From contig NZ_JACJQB010000003.1 of NCBI RefSeq assembly GCF_014696385.1, forward strand, positions 89,120-153,119: DNA of 64,000 bases, written 5' to 3'. The notes under the pieces were generated by a model, which saw nothing but the letters and a program-made list of their open reading frames with translations, searched no databases and was not told the DNA's origin. Below are positions 28,202-38,030 of the stretch, piece after piece (position 1 is the first letter of the stretch; every line of letters starts with the position of its first letter). The position numbers and the translations under genes are program-made. The stretch comes from Pseudanabaena mucicola FACHB-723. GTDB lineage: Bacteria > Cyanobacteriota > Cyanobacteriia > Pseudanabaenales > Pseudanabaenaceae.

Positions 28202-28540
28202 CTAGATGTTTTTGAGGAGTTTTTTGCGCTTCTCTTCATACTCTTCAGCCGTGATGATGCCTTCATCGTAGAGCCTTTTGAGATCACTAAGGGCAGCAGT
28301 AGATTCGCGAATTGAGACGGCTGGTTGCGGTGCAGATGCGTTAAATTTGCGATCAAATTCCGTATCTGACATGACTAATAACATGATGAACTCAATGAAA
28401 GCCACCAGCGATGGAATAAATGTCCACCAGAAAAAAAGATAAAGGATTCCTAACCCAGCCTGTCCTAAATAAAATTTATGCGCTCCTAACCATCCAAAAA
28501 AGAAACACCAAAGAATTGCCGCAGTCCGACTTTTTTTCAT
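28202..28540 (-). CDS. TM2 domain protein with C-terminal SHOCT motif
   Basis: 112 residues. Seen: KSRTAAILWCFFFGWLGAHKFYLGQAGLGILY, a textbook TM2 domain with two membrane helices, and a C-terminal SHOCT motif (LSDLKRLYDEGIITAEEYEEKRKKLL). Known: TM2 and SHOCT occur together widely; function unsettled, with SHOCT thought to aid oligomerisation. First gene of the probable operon with the HhH and pentapeptide genes. Confidence 0.88.
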   Translation of the reverse strand: MKKSRTAAILWCFFFGWLGAHKFYLGQAGLGILYLFFWWTFIPSLVAFIEFIMLLVMSDTEFDRKFNASAPQPAVSIRESTAALSDLKRLYDEGIITAEEYEEKRKKLLKNI

Positions 28541-28649
28541 TACCTAATGTCCTCGTTCATGTTCTTAAATATAGTGTTTTCGATTGGGGTTTAGAGTTGT
28601 CGATCAATTCTGAGCGTCTATAACAAAGGTGTTTATTTATTTATATTTT

Positions 28650-28865
28650 TCATTTTTTACTTAGTAATTTACTGAGTAAATATACTAAAACGATGCCAAG
28701 TTTAACTTCTAGTAAGGTGACATAGACCTGTAAATAGAGATGGGAAACGGAGTCAGAATTAAGGATAAATAATGCCATACCCACGATTGCATAGGGTAGA
28801 AATTTTAGTTTCTTGGCTATGGCTAGATTAATCCAATTCGGCAAAAGATCAGCTTTGGTGGTCAT
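28650..28865 (-). CDS. Small hypothetical membrane protein
   Basis: 71 residues with two hydrophobic stretches (FLPYAIVGMALFIL and VTLLEVKLGIVLVYLLSKLL) and a basic C-terminus. No family recognised. No clear ribosome binding site. Could be a real small membrane protein or a chance frame. Confidence 0.45.
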   Translation of the reverse strand: MTTKADLLPNWINLAIAKKLKFLPYAIVGMALFILNSDSVSHLYLQVYVTLLEVKLGIVLVYLLSKLLSKK

Positions 28866-29069
28866 TGATGATTTGGCTCAGCTTTACAAAAATATGGCGA
28901 TGGAATTATGTTTAGCTCTGGTATGCAGCAGTTCCGTGCTGAACTAGTTACATGGTATTGCGATCGCAAAGTTTTAGGGTGCTTTTTTGAGTATTCGTAA
29001 CTTGAGCTTGGGACGGCTATATCTAGGGATAGAATAGTCTCTAGCTGAATATTTTCTTAGGAGTTGGTT

Positions 29070-30335
29070 TTGGTTTCTTCAGCAGCATTTTCCAATAGTT
29101 CAGATTCTGACAGTCTAGATTGCGATCACGAACGGGATTTAGACGCGCATCGGTCACATTTTCCTGCTTTAGAAATTCAGAACCGCACTTATTTTAATTA
29201 CGGTGGACAGGGGGTAATGTGTGAGGCTGCCCTCGATGCGATCGCCAATAACTTTAGGCATATTGAGTCGATAGGCAGTTTTTCCAATGCCGCAGGTGAG
29301 TGGATGATGTCAGAATATGACGCAACCAAAACGGTAATTGCACAAGAATTGCAAGTTAGCCCTAGCACCATCTCTCTGACGGAAAATACAACTGTGGGTT
29401 GCAATATTGCCCTGTGGGCAGTGGATTGGCAAAGGGGGGATCGCTTACTAATTTCGGATTGTGAACACCCTGGCATTATTGCCATTGCCGTCCAAATCCA
29501 GAAACGCTTTGGTATCGAAATTGATTATTTCCCCTTGAGCAATACCTGTAACGCTATCGCTGAAGACGAAAGCAGCTCTGAAGTTGTGGAATTAATCGTG
29601 CAGCATTTGCAACCGACAACGCGAATGGTCATGCTTAGCCACATTTGCTGGAATACAGGACAGGTAATTCCCTTAAAGGCGATCGCCAAAGCTTGTCATG
29701 AGCGCCATGTTTTTGTTGCAGTGGATGCCGCACAGTCGGCGGGCGTACTGCCCCTCAATCTTGCTGATAGTGAGGTGGATTTTTATGCTTTTACAACCCA
29801 TAAATGGTTTTGTGCGCCATTAGGTTTAGGAGCTTTATATATTCGTACTGAAATTTTTGACGATATCGAGCCTGTATTTGTGGGGTGGCGAGGATTGACT
29901 TATAAACCACCAATTCCCCAATGGCGACATGATGGCGCAAAGTTTGAGGTGGCTAGCTCCACCTATGCACTCTATGGGGCAATGCGAATTGCGATCGCAA
30001 ATGCTAATAGTTGGGGTAATCAACAACAGCGCTATGAAAGGATTTGTCATCTCAGTAAAACGCTCTGGGAAAAGCTGAATGCAATGCCACATATTGACTG
30101 TATCCGCCAACTGCCGCCAGAATCGGGACTAATTTCCTTTAAAGTGAATAGGGAAATTGCTAAAAGTGCGATCGCTCAAAAATCCCATGCTTTAATCTCC
30201 AAACAATTAGAAACAGAAAACCAAATCTTAATTCGCGCCCTTGCCGATCCTGATTGCTTGAGAGCTTCGGTGCATTACCTCACTTCCATGGCAGATATTG
30301 ATCGCCTTGTCTCAATTTTAGAAACTATGAATTAA
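29070..30335 (+). CDS. Class V aminotransferase-fold PLP enzyme, cysteine C-S lyase/desulfurase-like
   Basis: About 421 residues. Seen: YFNYGGQGVMCEAALDAI at the start, substrate loop TENTTVGCNIALW, DAAQSAGVLPLNL containing the PLP-ring aspartate, and FTTHKWF with the Schiff-base lysine. Length and opening resemble the cyanobacterial L-cysteine/cystine C-S lyase (C-DES) more than IscS or SufS; the mobile catalytic-cysteine loop of desulfurases is not evident. Inference: releases sulfur from cysteine or cystine for iron-sulfur assembly. Start is TTG; AGGAG at 29059-29063 is spaced for TTG 29070 rather than TTG 29064. No ATG is near. Confidence 0.8.
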   Translation: MVSSAAFSNSSDSDSLDCDHERDLDAHRSHFPALEIQNRTYFNYGGQGVMCEAALDAIANNFRHIESIGSFSNAAGEWMMSEYDATKTVIAQELQVSPSTISLTENTTVGCNIALWAVDWQRGDRLLISDCEHPGIIAIAVQIQKRFGIEIDYFPLSNTCNAIAEDESSSEVVELIVQHLQPTTRMVMLSHICWNTGQVIPLKAIAKACHERHVFVAVDAAQSAGVLPLNLADSEVDFYAFTTHKWFCAPLGLGALYIRTEIFDDIEPVFVGWRGLTYKPPIPQWRHDGAKFEVASSTYALYGAMRIAIANANSWGNQQQRYERICHLSKTLWEKLNAMPHIDCIRQLPPESGLISFKVNREIAKSAIAQKSHALISKQLETENQILIRALADPDCLRASVHYLTSMADIDRLVSILETMN

Positions 30336-30410
30336 TCAATATCTATATCTTTTTGTATTCCTATTTCTCCGCAGCTAAGCACCTAATTCAATTCAAGATT
30401 CACAGCCGCT

Positions 30411-31016
30411 ATGTCCCTATTTTCCCAGACTCCTAAACCAACCCCAGACCAAAATGACCAATCGCTATCGCGATCGCAGGTACTCATTGCCATGGCGGTT
30501 ACTGCCATTATCTTTTTGGGCATTTCCAAGGCTTGGGTGTATCTAGGAGGTATCTCCATGATTCCCCTATATTGGCAACCCGAACAAGCTTTGATTGGGG
30601 TGGGAATTGGTATCGGTGTGGCACTACTTAGCAGTGTCATCTATGAATTATGGGAAAGTTATCGTATTGCCGCCCAAGAATATTTACAAATGGTACTGAA
30701 ACCATTGGAGCCGATCGATCTGATTTGGTTAGGTCTATTACCGGGATTAAGCGAAGAAATGCTATTTCGGGGAGTGGCTTTACCTGCTTTGGGCATGAAT
30801 GGGGTAGCTTTGATCATTACCAGTGTAATTTTTGGTGCATTACATATGGCAAGCGCCAAGCACCTTTCCTATACAGTCTGGGCGATCGCCGTGGGGATGA
30901 TGCTCGGTGCGGTGACTATGTACACGGGCAATCTGTTATCAGCAATCGTCGCTCACATTCTCACAAATGCTCTGTCGGGGGTGATCTGGAAATATAAGCA
31001 ATCACAAGCAATCTAA
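30411..31016 (+). CDS. CPBP-family intramembrane protease
   Basis: 201 residues, about five membrane helices. Seen: the three CPBP/Abi (Rce1-like) motifs: SEEMLFRGV (double Glu plus Arg), FGALHMA, and HILTNAL, which together hold the catalytic Glu and His residues. Known: relatives cleave prenylated proteins or handle bacteriocin immunity; cyanobacterial substrates are unknown. Its stop codon overlaps the aroE stop from the other strand (31013-31016), so the two converge tail to tail with no spacer. Confidence 0.88.
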   Translation: MSLFSQTPKPTPDQNDQSLSRSQVLIAMAVTAIIFLGISKAWVYLGGISMIPLYWQPEQALIGVGIGIGVALLSSVIYELWESYRIAAQEYLQMVLKPLEPIDLIWLGLLPGLSEEMLFRGVALPALGMNGVALIITSVIFGALHMASAKHLSYTVWAIAVGMMLGAVTMYTGNLLSAIVAHILTNALSGVIWKYKQSQAI

Positions 31017-31876
31017 AGTTGCTTGAGCAGGGCTTGGCGCATAATTTCAATGGGGACTGGTTGATCTAGCCAAAATTCAAGGGCAATTGCACCTTGATTG
31101 ATCAGCATTTCTAAGCCGTCAATTGCCGTTAGTCCCCTTGCTGCGGCAATTTTTAAAAATTTGGTCGGGCGTGGTGTGTAAATGAGGTCATAGACGATGG
31201 CATTGTTTGGCAAGAGCGCCATTTCTGCGGTTGAGATTGGTGTGTTTGGATCGCTTGCCATGCCGACGGGAGTGGCATTGATTAAAATCCCTGTAACTTC
31301 TAGCAAATGGGGCAGTGATGCCCAAGGATGAACTCGCAAATTGTAATCCCGCAACTGGCTGGTCATTTCCCCATAAAACTTTTTCATCTTTTTGCGATCG
31401 CGACCCACGACATGGATCATCGGGCAGCCTAGCTCTAAACAAGCGGCAACCACTGCCTTGGCAGCACCACCACTGCCAAGGATAACGGCAGGCATCTTTG
31501 TCCAGTCACAATCCATCTGCCGAAGTGGTGCAATAAAGCCTTCCACATCGGTATTTGTCCCAACCCAGCGCTCCTCAATCCGCTTGACTGTGTTCACTGC
31601 CCCCACCGATTTTGCGATCGGTAACACTTCATCAAGCAGGGGGATAACTTCAACTTTGTGGGGAATCGTTAAGTTAAAACCTTGAACTGATTGCACTGCT
31701 TTTAAACCTGCGATCGCCGCCACCAGATCTGCCACAGGTATCGGCAATGGCACATATACATAGTCCAGTCCCATCGCGGCGATCGCGGCATTGTGCATTA
31801 CGGGCGAAAGACTATGAATAACGGGAAAACCCATTACTCCAAAAATTTTAGTTTTTCCTGAGATGTTCATGCTCAT
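31013..31876 (-). CDS. aroE: Shikimate dehydrogenase
   Basis: 287 residues; reduces 3-dehydroshikimate with NADPH in the chorismate pathway. Seen: VMGFPVIHSLSPVMHNAA (substrate serines), NLTIPHK with the catalytic lysine, NTDVEGF with the catalytic aspartate, GSGGAAKAVVAACLELG as the NADP loop, NATPVGM, and QGAIALEFW at the end. It lies immediately downstream of two signal peptidase genes on the same strand (two bases after the nearer), suggesting co-transcription. Confidence 0.95.
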   Translation of the reverse strand: MSMNISGKTKIFGVMGFPVIHSLSPVMHNAAIAAMGLDYVYVPLPIPVADLVAAIAGLKAVQSVQGFNLTIPHKVEVIPLLDEVLPIAKSVGAVNTVKRIEERWVGTNTDVEGFIAPLRQMDCDWTKMPAVILGSGGAAKAVVAACLELGCPMIHVVGRDRKKMKKFYGEMTSQLRDYNLRVHPWASLPHLLEVTGILINATPVGMASDPNTPISTAEMALLPNNAIVYDLIYTPRPTKFLKIAAARGLTAIDGLEMLINQGAIALEFWLDQPVPIEIMRQALLKQL

Positions 31877-31878
31877 GG

Positions 31879-32457
31879 TTATTTAATATTCGTAATCGCG
31901 CCTAATCGATCGTCAAACGGAAAGAATCTAATCGTTGCTGTACCGATGACATTTTCTTTGGGCAGAAATCCCCAAATATGTGAATCATTACTATGATTGC
32001 GATTGTCACCCATCATCCAATAATGACCTTTTGGTACGGTCACAGTCCGCATCATATATTTAGGAGATTCGGCAATATATGGCTCATCGAGAGCTTCTCC
32101 ATTGCGATAGACTTTACCGCCGCGCACGGCAATCTGATCACCTTCGATACCAATTAAGCGCTTAATATAGGCTTTAGTGTTGTCCTCGATCGCAGGAGAT
32201 TTTGGTGGATAAAAAATCAAAATATCACCGCGTTGAGGTTCTTGCCATTGCATCGAAATCTTATCGACTAAAATGCGATCGCCAACTTGCAAAGTTGGCT
32301 CCATTGAGCCAGAGGGAATGAAACGCGGCTCAACAATGAAAGCACGTAAAAATAATGCGATCGCAAGCGCAATCACAAAAATTCGCACGGTTTCCCCATG
32401 TTCTTGCCACCAAGGCTTGGCTGCGGTCTGCGGTTCGAGTTTACTTTCTGTGGACAT
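31879..32457 (-). CDS. lepB: Signal peptidase I, short paralogue
   Basis: 192 residues; cleaves signal peptides of exported proteins at the outer face of the cytoplasmic or thylakoid membrane. Seen: one N-terminal membrane segment, catalytic serine S51 in PSGSMEPTL, catalytic lysine K99 in YIKRLIG, and the C-terminal MMGDNRNHSNDSHIWG box. Tandem with a second copy upstream (78-base gap) and two bases from aroE. Confidence 0.95.
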   Translation of the reverse strand: MSTESKLEPQTAAKPWWQEHGETVRIFVIALAIALFLRAFIVEPRFIPSGSMEPTLQVGDRILVDKISMQWQEPQRGDILIFYPPKSPAIEDNTKAYIKRLIGIEGDQIAVRGGKVYRNGEALDEPYIAESPKYMMRTVTVPKGHYWMMGDNRNHSNDSHIWGFLPKENVIGTATIRFFPFDDRLGAITNIK

Positions 32458-32534
32458 GACGAAGATGACAAGATAATTGATTGGTTTGAAATGAATATAG
32501 GCTCATCTCAAACCTTGTATGGGGAAGCGACTAA

Positions 32535-33221
32535 TTAATACTTAGGAATGCTCAAATTCCCTGTGCGGTTATCAAGGGGCCAATAGCGAAACATGGCTCG
32601 TCCCACCAGATTTTCTGCGGGCATAAAGCCCCATGCATGGGAATCCAAACTGTTATTACGGTTGTCACCCATCACCCAATAACTCCCTTCTGGCACAGTA
32701 AAAAATGGATGTTTTTTACCAACTTCAACCTTTTCAGGGCGGAAGCAATTGGGACATAAAGCCGCATCTTGGGTGGGTAAAGTGTAATTAATCGGAGCCG
32801 CAATATATGGCTCGTTTAGAGGTTCATCATTGATAAATACTTTACCGTCGTAAATACTAATGCGATCCCCCGGTAAACCAATTACACGTTTGATATAAAC
32901 CTTAGAGGCATCAGGAACAACGGGATTAATCGGCGGATTAAAGACAATAATTTCACCACGTTCAGGTTTACGCCAACGAATGGATAGCTTATCGATAATT
33001 AATCGATCATCAATTAATAAGGTTGGCTCCATTGAGCTAGAAGGAATATATCGTGGCTCGGCAACAAATACTCTTACACCAACCGCCAACAGCACAGCCA
33101 CGGCAACGGTGGGCAAGTTGTCTGTCAAAAAATTTTTAAAGGAGCTTTCTTGAACAGGGGGAGCTTGCTTGGGATCGGAGGGAGGATTGTTTGGGCGATC
33201 GCTAGGATTATCAGAGGACAT
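32535..33221 (-). CDS. lepB: Signal peptidase I, paralogue with cysteine-pair insert
   Basis: 228 residues. Seen: a proline-rich N-terminus, one membrane segment, catalytic S63 in PSSSMEPTL, K111 in YIKRVIG, and VMGDNRNNSLDSHAWG. Relative to its neighbour it has an extra segment of about 25 residues before the last conserved box, carrying CPNC at 156-159. The two copies share the whole catalytic core, so this is a tandem duplication that has diverged. Inference: division of labour between membranes, or redox-sensitive activity of this copy. Confidence 0.94.
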   Translation of the reverse strand: MSSDNPSDRPNNPPSDPKQAPPVQESSFKNFLTDNLPTVAVAVLLAVGVRVFVAEPRYIPSSSMEPTLLIDDRLIIDKLSIRWRKPERGEIIVFNPPINPVVPDASKVYIKRVIGLPGDRISIYDGKVFINDEPLNEPYIAAPINYTLPTQDAALCPNCFRPEKVEVGKKHPFFTVPEGSYWVMGDNRNNSLDSHAWGFMPAENLVGRAMFRYWPLDNRTGNLSIPKY

Positions 33222-33291
33222 AAAAATGCTCGCAGGAGATGTACTTATCTTAAAGCCTGTTTCGTAAGGATGTCGCTTAGCAACCTTCTTA

Positions 33292-35121
33292 CTACTTTTT
33301 CAAGGCACTGGGAACTTCGATCGCATGATCGCCAGCCAGATTAAATGTTTGATGAATAACCTTGAGTGCTTGTTCCGCTTGATGGTCACGCACCACGCAA
33401 CTAACTTTAATTTCGGAGGTGGCAATCATCTCAATATTAATGTTGGCATCGGCAAGAGCGCTAAACATTTGGGCGGCAATCCCTGATTGATGGATCATAT
33501 TTGCACCAACAATACTGACCTTACTAATTTCCGCGTCACAGCTTACTTCACCATAGCCCAACACGGAGGCATACTGCTTGAGAGCCGTTTCGGCTTTGGC
33601 AAGATCTGCGATCGCAACGGTAAAGGCAATTTCATTAACATCCCGATCTGACTGGGATTGCACAATCATATCGAGACTAATATTTTGCTCAACAAGCTGT
33701 TCTAAAATTTTCGCTGCCATCCCAGGACGATCGGGTACTTTCTGCACAGCAATACGGGCGCGATTGCGGTCTAGAGCCACACCACGGACAGGCAAGCTAT
33801 CTGCAATTGATGCTGTAGTTTCCATTTCGCAAGCTTGATGACTGCTGACTGGGACATCAAAGGCTTTTTGGATCGCTGCAATTGCTGCACTACCATCCGA
33901 GGCAGCGATGACACAACTAATCTTGATTTCAGAAGTGGAGATCATCTGAATATTAATTCCTGCCTCCGCTAATGCTGTAAACATTTGCGCAGCAACTCCT
34001 GGTCTGCCAATCATGCCCACACCCATGATGCTGATTTTGGCAACATTGGCATCGACGGTGATTAAACTTGCACCGAGTTCAAGACCACGGGTAACAACTT
34101 CCGCTAGTTTGAGCTGATTTTGAGGAATCGTAAAAGCTATATCATTTACTCCTTCGGTTTCCTGCACAGCTTGAATAATCAAGTCAACATTGATCCCCTG
34201 AGCGGCGAGGGATTGAAACAACTGAGAAGCGATCCCTGGATGATCGGGTATTTGTAGCAGAGCAATTTTGACTTGATCGTAGTCAATCGAAACATTTTCC
34301 ACAAACCGACTGACTTCTAAGGATTGCAGATTGCCAGTACCAATACGTGGTGAGGTGATCACTGTACCTGCATCATCGAGCCAACTCGATCGCACACACA
34401 TTTTCACACCAAAGTTACGGGCAATCTCAACCGAGCGCGGATGCAAAACCTTTGCACCTAAACTCGCTAACTCCAACATTTCATCACAAGTAATTTCCGC
34501 CAACATCTGAGCCTTGGGGACAATGCGGGGATCGGTAGTCAAAATGCCGGGAACGTCGGTATAAATTTCACAAATATCGGCTTCAATTGCCGCCGCGATC
34601 GCCACGGCAGAGGTATCCGAACCACCGCGCCCCAAAGTTGTGATTTCCGTACTTGGTAAACCAGTAGCAGGATCAATTGCCACACCCTGAAATCCTGCAA
34701 TTACAACAACCTTACCCAGCCCTAGCTCAGTTTTAATGCGTTCAGGCTCAACATATAAAATTCTGGCACGAGTATGGTTCGGCTCGGTCACGACCCTAAC
34801 CTGTGAGCCGTTCATTGCGATCGCAGGTTGCCCAGCCGCCTGCAATGCCATACTCAGTGTGGCGATCGTCACCTGCTCACCTGTGGCTAAGAGCAGGTCC
34901 ATTTCACGCTCTTTTGCGGCAATTTCGCTGAGAGTTTGAGCAGTCGTTGATACTGATTCAGCGAGAGCAACTAAGCCATCGGTGGTTTTACCCATTGCCG
35001 AAACAACTACGACAACTTGATTACCTAAATCAACTGTCCGCTTAATCCGATCGCGTACTGCTTTAATGCGATCGGCATCGGCTACGGATGAGCCACCATA
35101 TTTTTGAACTATTAACGCCAT
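33292..35121 (-). CDS. lysC: Aspartate kinase with four ACT domains
   Basis: 609 residues; phosphorylates aspartate, the entry to lysine, threonine and methionine. Seen: VQKYGGSSVADADRIK at the N-terminus, TLGRGGSDTSAVAIAAA in the kinase domain, then two pairs of ACT domains (about 275-425 and 445-600) instead of the single pair of most bacteria. Known: the doubled ACT set is typical of cyanobacteria and gives feedback inhibition by lysine and threonine. Single gene, divergent from gpmI. Confidence 0.96.
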   Translation of the reverse strand: MALIVQKYGGSSVADADRIKAVRDRIKRTVDLGNQVVVVVSAMGKTTDGLVALAESVSTTAQTLSEIAAKEREMDLLLATGEQVTIATLSMALQAAGQPAIAMNGSQVRVVTEPNHTRARILYVEPERIKTELGLGKVVVIAGFQGVAIDPATGLPSTEITTLGRGGSDTSAVAIAAAIEADICEIYTDVPGILTTDPRIVPKAQMLAEITCDEMLELASLGAKVLHPRSVEIARNFGVKMCVRSSWLDDAGTVITSPRIGTGNLQSLEVSRFVENVSIDYDQVKIALLQIPDHPGIASQLFQSLAAQGINVDLIIQAVQETEGVNDIAFTIPQNQLKLAEVVTRGLELGASLITVDANVAKISIMGVGMIGRPGVAAQMFTALAEAGINIQMISTSEIKISCVIAASDGSAAIAAIQKAFDVPVSSHQACEMETTASIADSLPVRGVALDRNRARIAVQKVPDRPGMAAKILEQLVEQNISLDMIVQSQSDRDVNEIAFTVAIADLAKAETALKQYASVLGYGEVSCDAEISKVSIVGANMIHQSGIAAQMFSALADANINIEMIATSEIKVSCVVRDHQAEQALKVIHQTFNLAGDHAIEVPSALKK

Positions 35122-35454
35122 TCGTGGGAAAAATTTTTAAAGCGAAGAAAGGATTATTAGAGACTTCTGTAATGTTTTGCTTACGAAATTTAGTTGAATT
35201 AAGTCGCGGTAAAGCACTACAAGAATAATCATCATACATTTGTTAGCGATCATCAAATCCCAAAAAGATGACCGATAGATAGGCATCTATGCATCGCAAC
35301 AACCATTTTTAGACTTCGGTGACTCATAAAAGTTTTCTGCGATACATTGCGATCGTGTTAAATGCCAAGTATTGTTAAGATAATCCGTAATTTACTCCAA
35401 TGGTATGATTGCCTAGTCAGGAGTGAACATGTACTTAACAAGGAACTGTCTTTT
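35122..35454. other. 333-base divergent promoter region between lysC and gpmI
   Basis: Should hold the promoters of lysC and gpmI. TATGAT at 35403-35408, about 50 bases before the gpmI ATG, is the best -10-like box, without a good -35. No hairpin or repeat seen. An in-frame extension of gpmI reads through part of it but looks noncoding. Confidence 0.4.
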
Positions 35455-37059
35455 ATGCAAACGGGGTCTGTTTCTCCACTGGTTCTGATCATTTTGGACG
35501 GCTGGGGTCATAGGGAAGAAACCGAGGGCAATGCAATCGCCGCAGCGCACACTCCCATCATGGATAGTCTGTGGAACACGTACCCCAAAACCCTGCTCCA
35601 AGCGTCTGGCAAAGATGTTGGTTTACCAAAAGGTCAAATGGGCAACTCAGAGGTTGGTCATCTGAACATTGGTGCTGGTCGGGTTGTCCCCCAAGAATTA
35701 GTCAGAATCTCTGATGCTGTCGATGATGGCTCATTGTTAGCCAATCCTGTACTGGTCGAAGTTTGTAGCAAGGTTAAAGCTAACCAGAGCAAATTGCACC
35801 TGATTGGTCTTTGCTCCGATGGTGGTGTACATTCCCATATTGATCACCTCATGGGACTACTGGACCTCGCCAAATATCAAGGTATTAAGGATGTTTGTAT
35901 CCATGTCATCACCGATGGTCGCGATACCTTGCCGCAGTCAGGCATCCAATTTATTAAGCTTTTGCAAGCCCACATCGACAAGATTGGTGTTGGTCGTATC
36001 GTGACCGTCAGTGGTCGCTATTTTGCCATGGATCGCGATAAACGCTGGGATCGGGTGCAAAAAGCCTATGAAGTTTTGACTAATGACCAGATTACCACGG
36101 AGCTAACCTCTGCTGTTGAGCTATTAGAATCCGCTTACAAGGAAAAAATTACAGACGAATTTTTGCCGCCCACGCGGATTGCCCATGGCGCGATCGCAGC
36201 AGGTGACGGTGTAATTTGCTTTAATTTCCGTCCTGACCGTTCCCGCGAAATCACACAGGCTTTAGTTGCCAAAAACTTTACGGGATTTGAACGTGAGTTA
36301 CTTGAAAATCTCACCTATGCTACTTTTACACAATACGATAGCTCTTTACCTGTTCCCGTTGCTTTCTTGCCACAAAACCTCACTAATTTACTGGGGCCAG
36401 TTGTGGCATCCCATGGACTAAAGCAGTTACGTCTTGCCGAAACCGAGAAGTATGCTCATGTTACCTATTTTTTTGATGGTGGCATGGAAGAGGCTAGCGA
36501 AGGGGATGATCGAGTCTTGGTAAATAGCCCAAGGGTATCTACCTATGATCAAGAACCAGCGATGTCGGCATCAGAGGTGACTCGTATTGCTTCTAAGGCA
36601 ATTGCCAAACGCACCTATTCGCTGATCGTGATCAACTATGCGAACCCTGACATGGTAGGACATACAGGTAATTTTGAAGCGACAGTCAAAGCCCTTGAGC
36701 ATGTCGATCATTGCTTAGGCAAGCTATTGTCGAGCATTGCCAATGCAGGCGGTACGGCTCTCATTACCGCAGACCATGGTAATGCCGAGTACATGTGGGA
36801 TGAGCATGGTAATCCTTGGACTGCCCACTCGAATAATCCTGTGCCATTTATTTTGATCGAGGGTGAAGGTTGCAAAATTTATGGTCATGGGGCTGATGTA
36901 AAGCTCAAGGCATCAGGTGGTCGTCTCGCTGATATTGCGCCGACGATCTTAGAGATTTTACAAATTCCCCAACCTCCAGAGATGACAGGTGTTTCTCTGC
37001 TCGAAAAAGCAACTTACGAGATCAAGATGGAAAAAACTCCTGTCAAAATCGGCAGATAG
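35455..37059 (+). CDS. gpmI: 2,3-bisphosphoglycerate-independent phosphoglycerate mutase
   Basis: About 534 residues; interconverts 3- and 2-phosphoglycerate using manganese. Seen: LIILDGWGHREETEGNAI at the N-terminus, catalytic serine in MGNSEVGH, GGVHSHIDH, DGRDTLPQSG, NFRPDRSRE, and the metal-binding ADHGNAEYMWDEHG with TAHSNNPVPF. ATG 35455 is chosen because the family starts a few residues before this DGWG motif and AAGGAA lies upstream; the frame is open back to 35362. Hairpin 37098-37141 follows. Confidence 0.95.
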   Translation: MQTGSVSPLVLIILDGWGHREETEGNAIAAAHTPIMDSLWNTYPKTLLQASGKDVGLPKGQMGNSEVGHLNIGAGRVVPQELVRISDAVDDGSLLANPVLVEVCSKVKANQSKLHLIGLCSDGGVHSHIDHLMGLLDLAKYQGIKDVCIHVITDGRDTLPQSGIQFIKLLQAHIDKIGVGRIVTVSGRYFAMDRDKRWDRVQKAYEVLTNDQITTELTSAVELLESAYKEKITDEFLPPTRIAHGAIAAGDGVICFNFRPDRSREITQALVAKNFTGFERELLENLTYATFTQYDSSLPVPVAFLPQNLTNLLGPVVASHGLKQLRLAETEKYAHVTYFFDGGMEEASEGDDRVLVNSPRVSTYDQEPAMSASEVTRIASKAIAKRTYSLIVINYANPDMVGHTGNFEATVKALEHVDHCLGKLLSSIANAGGTALITADHGNAEYMWDEHGNPWTAHSNNPVPFILIEGEGCKIYGHGADVKLKASGGRLADIAPTILEILQIPQPPEMTGVSLLEKATYEIKMEKTPVKIGR

Positions 37060-37097
37060 GCAGAAGGCAAGTTAACACTTACTTTTTAGGTTGGTGC

Positions 37098-37141
37098 AAA
37101 ATATATAGGGCAGTAAGTAAAGTTACTGCCCTATATATTTT
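37098..37141 (+). terminator. 19-bp hairpin with T run after gpmI
   Basis: Perfect arms 37098-37116 and 37123-37141, six-base loop, ending in a run of five T. It sits 38 bases after the gpmI stop and just before the next plus-strand gene. Its loop is longer and the apex differs from the GC-N3-GC family. Confidence 0.7.
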
Positions 37142-37166
37142 TAGGATATTTTGAGGGGCAACTTAA

Positions 37167-38000
37167 ATGTCGAAACTGACCAGACGCGAGTTCATTGCTG
37201 TTAGTAGTCTCACTGCTGGATTTGCGATCGCAGTACAGCCAATTTCCGCCAAGGTGATCACCACTGATACCAAAGGCATCGTGGCTGGAGAAATCAAAAT
37301 TCCTGTCAAAAATGGCACAATTCCCGCCTATCGCGCTAGACCAACCTTGGGTCAAGATTTTCCTGTAATCTTGGTAATTCAAGAGATTTTTGGTGTCCAT
37401 AGCTATATCCAAGATGTCTGCCGCCGCCTAGCAAAATTAGGTTATTTAGCGATCGCACCTGAAATGTTTTATCGACAGGGTGACGTGTCAAAGTTGACGG
37501 ATATTGCCGATATTCGCAAAGTTGTCAGCCAAGTCCCTGACGCACAGGTAATGTCAGATTTAGATGCCACGGTGGCATGGGCGATTAAATCCGCTAAGGC
37601 TGATCCTAATAAATTGGGAATTACTGGATTTTGTTGGGGTGGCAGGGTCACATGGCTCTATTCAGCACACAATCCGCAGGTTAAGGCTGGGGTGGCTTGG
37701 TACGGCAGGCTGGTCGGCGAGTCAACCGCACTGACACCTAAACATCCCATTGATATTGCCACGAGTCTGCAAACACCCGTTTTAGGTCTATACGGTGGTC
37801 AAGATACAGGAATCCCCCTAGATACGGTTGAACAAATGCGCGAGCGACTAAAGGGATGCAGTGATCGATCTGAGTTGGTAATTTATCCTGAAGCTCCCCA
37901 CGCTTTCCATGCCGATTATCGTCCTTCCTATCGCCAAACTGAAGCTGAGGATGGCTGGAAACGATTACAGGAATGGTTTAAGAAAAACGGAGTTGCTTAA
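37167..38000 (+). CDS. Dienelactone hydrolase family protein with Tat signal
   Basis: 277 residues. Seen: twin-arginine signal ([18 protein letters not shown]) with cleavage expected near residue 28, then an alpha/beta hydrolase with nucleophile cysteine in GFCWGG, aspartate in YGGQDTGIP and histidine in [15 protein letters not shown]. This Cys-Asp-His triad is that of dienelactone hydrolases. Known: they open lactone rings of chloroaromatic breakdown, but most cyanobacterial members have unknown substrates. Tat export implies a folded periplasmic or lumenal enzyme. Monocistronic, between two hairpins. Confidence 0.88.
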   Translation: MSKLTRREFIAVSSLTAGFAIAVQPISAKVITTDTKGIVAGEIKIPVKNGTIPAYRARPTLGQDFPVILVIQEIFGVHSYIQDVCRRLAKLGYLAIAPEMFYRQGDVSKLTDIADIRKVVSQVPDAQVMSDLDATVAWAIKSAKADPNKLGITGFCWGGRVTWLYSAHNPQVKAGVAWYGRLVGESTALTPKHPIDIATSLQTPVLGLYGGQDTGIPLDTVEQMRERLKGCSDRSELVIYPEAPHAFHADYRPSYRQTEAEDGWKRLQEWFKKNGVA

Positions 38001-38030
38001 GTTTGTGCCGCCCGCGCAGCAGGAAAAATC

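Noticed and set aside
35362..35454. In-frame N-terminal extension of gpmI
   Set aside because: The family begins just before LIILDGWGH; the extra residues have no counterpart and overlap the likely promoter.
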